Below are positions 31,542-32,596 of a DNA stretch of 32,596 nucleotides, one piece after another. How positions within the stretch are numbered: position 1 is the first letter of the stretch; every line of letters starts with the position of its first letter. A model generated the notes under the pieces. That model searched no databases. It was not told the origin of the DNA and saw nothing but the letters and a program-made list of their open reading frames with translations. Both the position numbers and the translations under genes were made by a program. The DNA lies in assembly GCA_014192545.1 (NCBI GenBank), contig BJHL01000012.1, positions 35,819-68,414 of the forward strand, in the 5' to 3' direction. This stretch comes from Phycisphaerae bacterium (GTDB lineage Bacteria > Planctomycetota > Phycisphaerae > Phycisphaerales > UBA1924).

Positions 31542-32357
31542 ATGGCACAGCATGATTCTTCTGCACGGCCAACCCAGCGGCTTTCGCCAGGTGTTGATGT
31601 CAGCGGGGGCGTCGTCGAAGTGCTTGGTCCGTCGCGCGGAGCCAAGTCTCTCGATGAGGTGCGCGTGTTCAGGCTCGATCAGCCCATTGTCATTACCATC
31701 GACGGCCCCGCAGGCACCGGCAAAAGCACCGTCGCCCACCGCCTCGCGCGTCGGCTCGGACTCGACATCCTCGACACCGGCAGCATGTATCGCACCGCCG
31801 CCGCCATCGCCATCGACAGCAAAATCGAACTCGACCAGCACAAGCGCCTGCTCGAAGTCGTCCGCGCCTCGCACATGACTTTCAACTGGAAAGCCCAGCC
31901 CCCCGAAATCATCGCCTTCGGCAAAAGCTACGCCCGCCGCATCCGCGAACCCGACGTCACCGCCGTCGTCAGCCAATACGCCGGCGTTCGCGAACTGCGA
32001 GATCTTCTGGTCGGCATGCAACGCGAAATCGCCAAAGACCACCCCCGCATCGTGAGCGAAGGCCGCGACCAAGGCAGCATCGTCTTCCCCAACGCGCAAG
32101 TCAAGATCTACCTCGACGCCAGCGCCGATGTCCGCGCCCGCCGCCGCAGCGAACAACTGAAGCGCGAGCAAAACGTCGACACCGACGTCAACAAACTCCG
32201 CGCCGAAATCGAAGCCCGCGACGCCAACGACAAATCCCGCCCCTTCGGCGCCCTCGTCTGCCCCAAAGACGCCGCCGTGGTCGACACGTCCGACCTCGAC
32301 CTCGACCAGGTCATCGACCGCCTCTACGAAATCGTCCGCGAAAAAGCCCGCGTCTAA
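31542..32357 (+). CDS. cmk: Cytidylate kinase
   Basis: 271 residues against the usual 225 or so. Phosphorylates CMP and dCMP. P-loop GPAGTGKS (55-62), ILDTGSMYRTAA, then GRDQGSIVFPNAQVKIYLDASADVRARRR and RDANDKSRPFGAL, then VVDTSDLDLDQVID, all as in Cmk. The first 48 or so residues are a non-conserved extension. GAGG at 31532-31535, 6 bases from ATG 31542, supports that the extension is translated. With pyrG it covers two steps of cytidine nucleotide supply. Confidence 0.94.
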   Translation: MAQHDSSARPTQRLSPGVDVSGGVVEVLGPSRGAKSLDEVRVFRLDQPIVITIDGPAGTGKSTVAHRLARRLGLDILDTGSMYRTAAAIAIDSKIELDQHKRLLEVVRASHMTFNWKAQPPEIIAFGKSYARRIREPDVTAVVSQYAGVRELRDLLVGMQREIAKDHPRIVSEGRDQGSIVFPNAQVKIYLDASADVRARRRSEQLKREQNVDTDVNKLRAEIEARDANDKSRPFGALVCPKDAAVVDTSDLDLDQVIDRLYEIVREKARV

Positions 32358-32373
32358 CTCTTCCACCAAGTAC

Positions 32374-32392
32374 GTCGGCTCTCCGAGCCGAC
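32374..32392. repeat. Triloop palindrome, GTCGGC family
   Basis: GTCGGCTC-TCC-GAGCCGAC, an 8-bp stem with 3-base loop, 16 bases after the cmk stop codon, followed by CTCTACTC as in the copy at 950-972 read on the minus strand. It may also serve as the 3' hairpin of cmk. No T-tract. Confidence 0.75.
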
Positions 32393-32507
32393 CTCTACTC
32401 CTCCTACTCACGCTCCAGCCACCAACCGCGACGATCTGCGCATCACCCACCCGCCGCCGACTCACGCCTGTCCCGCACTCACAACACCCCAGACAACCGG
32501 CGCACCG

Positions 32508-32562
32508 CATCACGCTCTCAAAGCAGAGCGTGATGGCACGAGAAGGTTGATGCCACCAGCCG
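32508..32562 (+). repeat. Hexaloop hairpin repeat, full copy
   Basis: CATCACGCTCT (32508-32518), loop CAAAGC, AGAGCGTGATG (32525-32535), then GCACGA, and TGATGCCACCAGCCG at 32548-32562. The first part matches the copy at 4055; the second matches the degenerate copy at 151-186. TGGCA and TGCCA can form a second hairpin. The 150 bases between this and cmk hold no gene that I can see. Confidence 0.7.
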
Positions 32563-32576
32563 CACCCTTTGGGTAC

Positions 32577-32595
32577 GTCGGCTCTCCGAGCCGAC
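32577..32595. repeat. Triloop palindrome, GTCGGC family
   Basis: Identical to the copy at 32374-32392, including the preceding TAC; the window ends one base after it, so the flank cannot be compared. It stands 14 bases after the hexaloop repeat. Confidence 0.75.
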
Positions 32596-32596
32596 C

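Overview
The window looks like a chromosomal segment of a GC-rich member of the Planctomycetota, most likely of the Phycisphaerae type. Support: a zinc-ribbon plus multi-helix membrane protein of the CARCGYDL...CPEC kind that is common in that phylum; a fused SecD-SecF; exported multidomain M1 peptidases; an envelope gene set that includes a heptose epimerase; mixed use of Shine-Dalgarno starts and starts with no visible ribosome binding site. The placement is inference, since no rRNA or other decisive marker is present.

Layout. 1-986: a poly-G tract, a heptamer array, an IS200-like/RAYT transposase gene on the minus strand and, upstream of it, a mirror-symmetric array of six short hairpins. 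987-7910, all minus strand: NADP-isocitrate dehydrogenase, a DinB-fold protein coupled to a SanA-like membrane protein, a glycine-rich RRM protein, a FabZ-like dehydratase and an exported M1 peptidase with HEAT-like repeats. 8142-14097: an exported SH3-like protein (+), an amidohydrolase (-), an OmpA/Pal-type lipoprotein (+) and a second exported M1 peptidase (-). 14335-19580: an unusual CTP synthase (+), a small zincin (-), the zinc-ribbon membrane protein (-), a MoxR ATPase (+) and a CDGSH iron-sulfur protein (+). 19679-32357, all plus strand: plsX-fabH, an exported protein, tgt-yajC-secDF, a LysM protein overlapping a heptose epimerase gene, UDP-glucuronate decarboxylase and cytidylate kinase. 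The window ends in more dispersed hairpin repeats.

How the genes fit together. Most are core functions: lipid synthesis (fabZ, plsX, fabH), CTP metabolism (pyrG, cmk), protein export (yajC, secDF), tRNA queuosine (tgt), TCA cycle (icd) and envelope building (sanA, Pal-like lipoprotein, LysM protein, hldD, uxs, exported peptidases). The accessory content is in the intergenic DNA, which holds several dispersed repeat families: triloop palindromes, hexaloop hairpins and heptamer and octamer tandem arrays.

Most notable: (1) the mirrored hairpin array beside the transposase gene, with compensatory changes between its arms; (2) a hexaloop hairpin family whose loop and 3' flank are kept while the stem changes; (3) a CTP synthase with a long N-terminal extension and altered substrate-binding motifs; (4) a change of sign in strand composition between about 15.8 and 19 kb that gene direction does not explain and that resembles a replication terminus.
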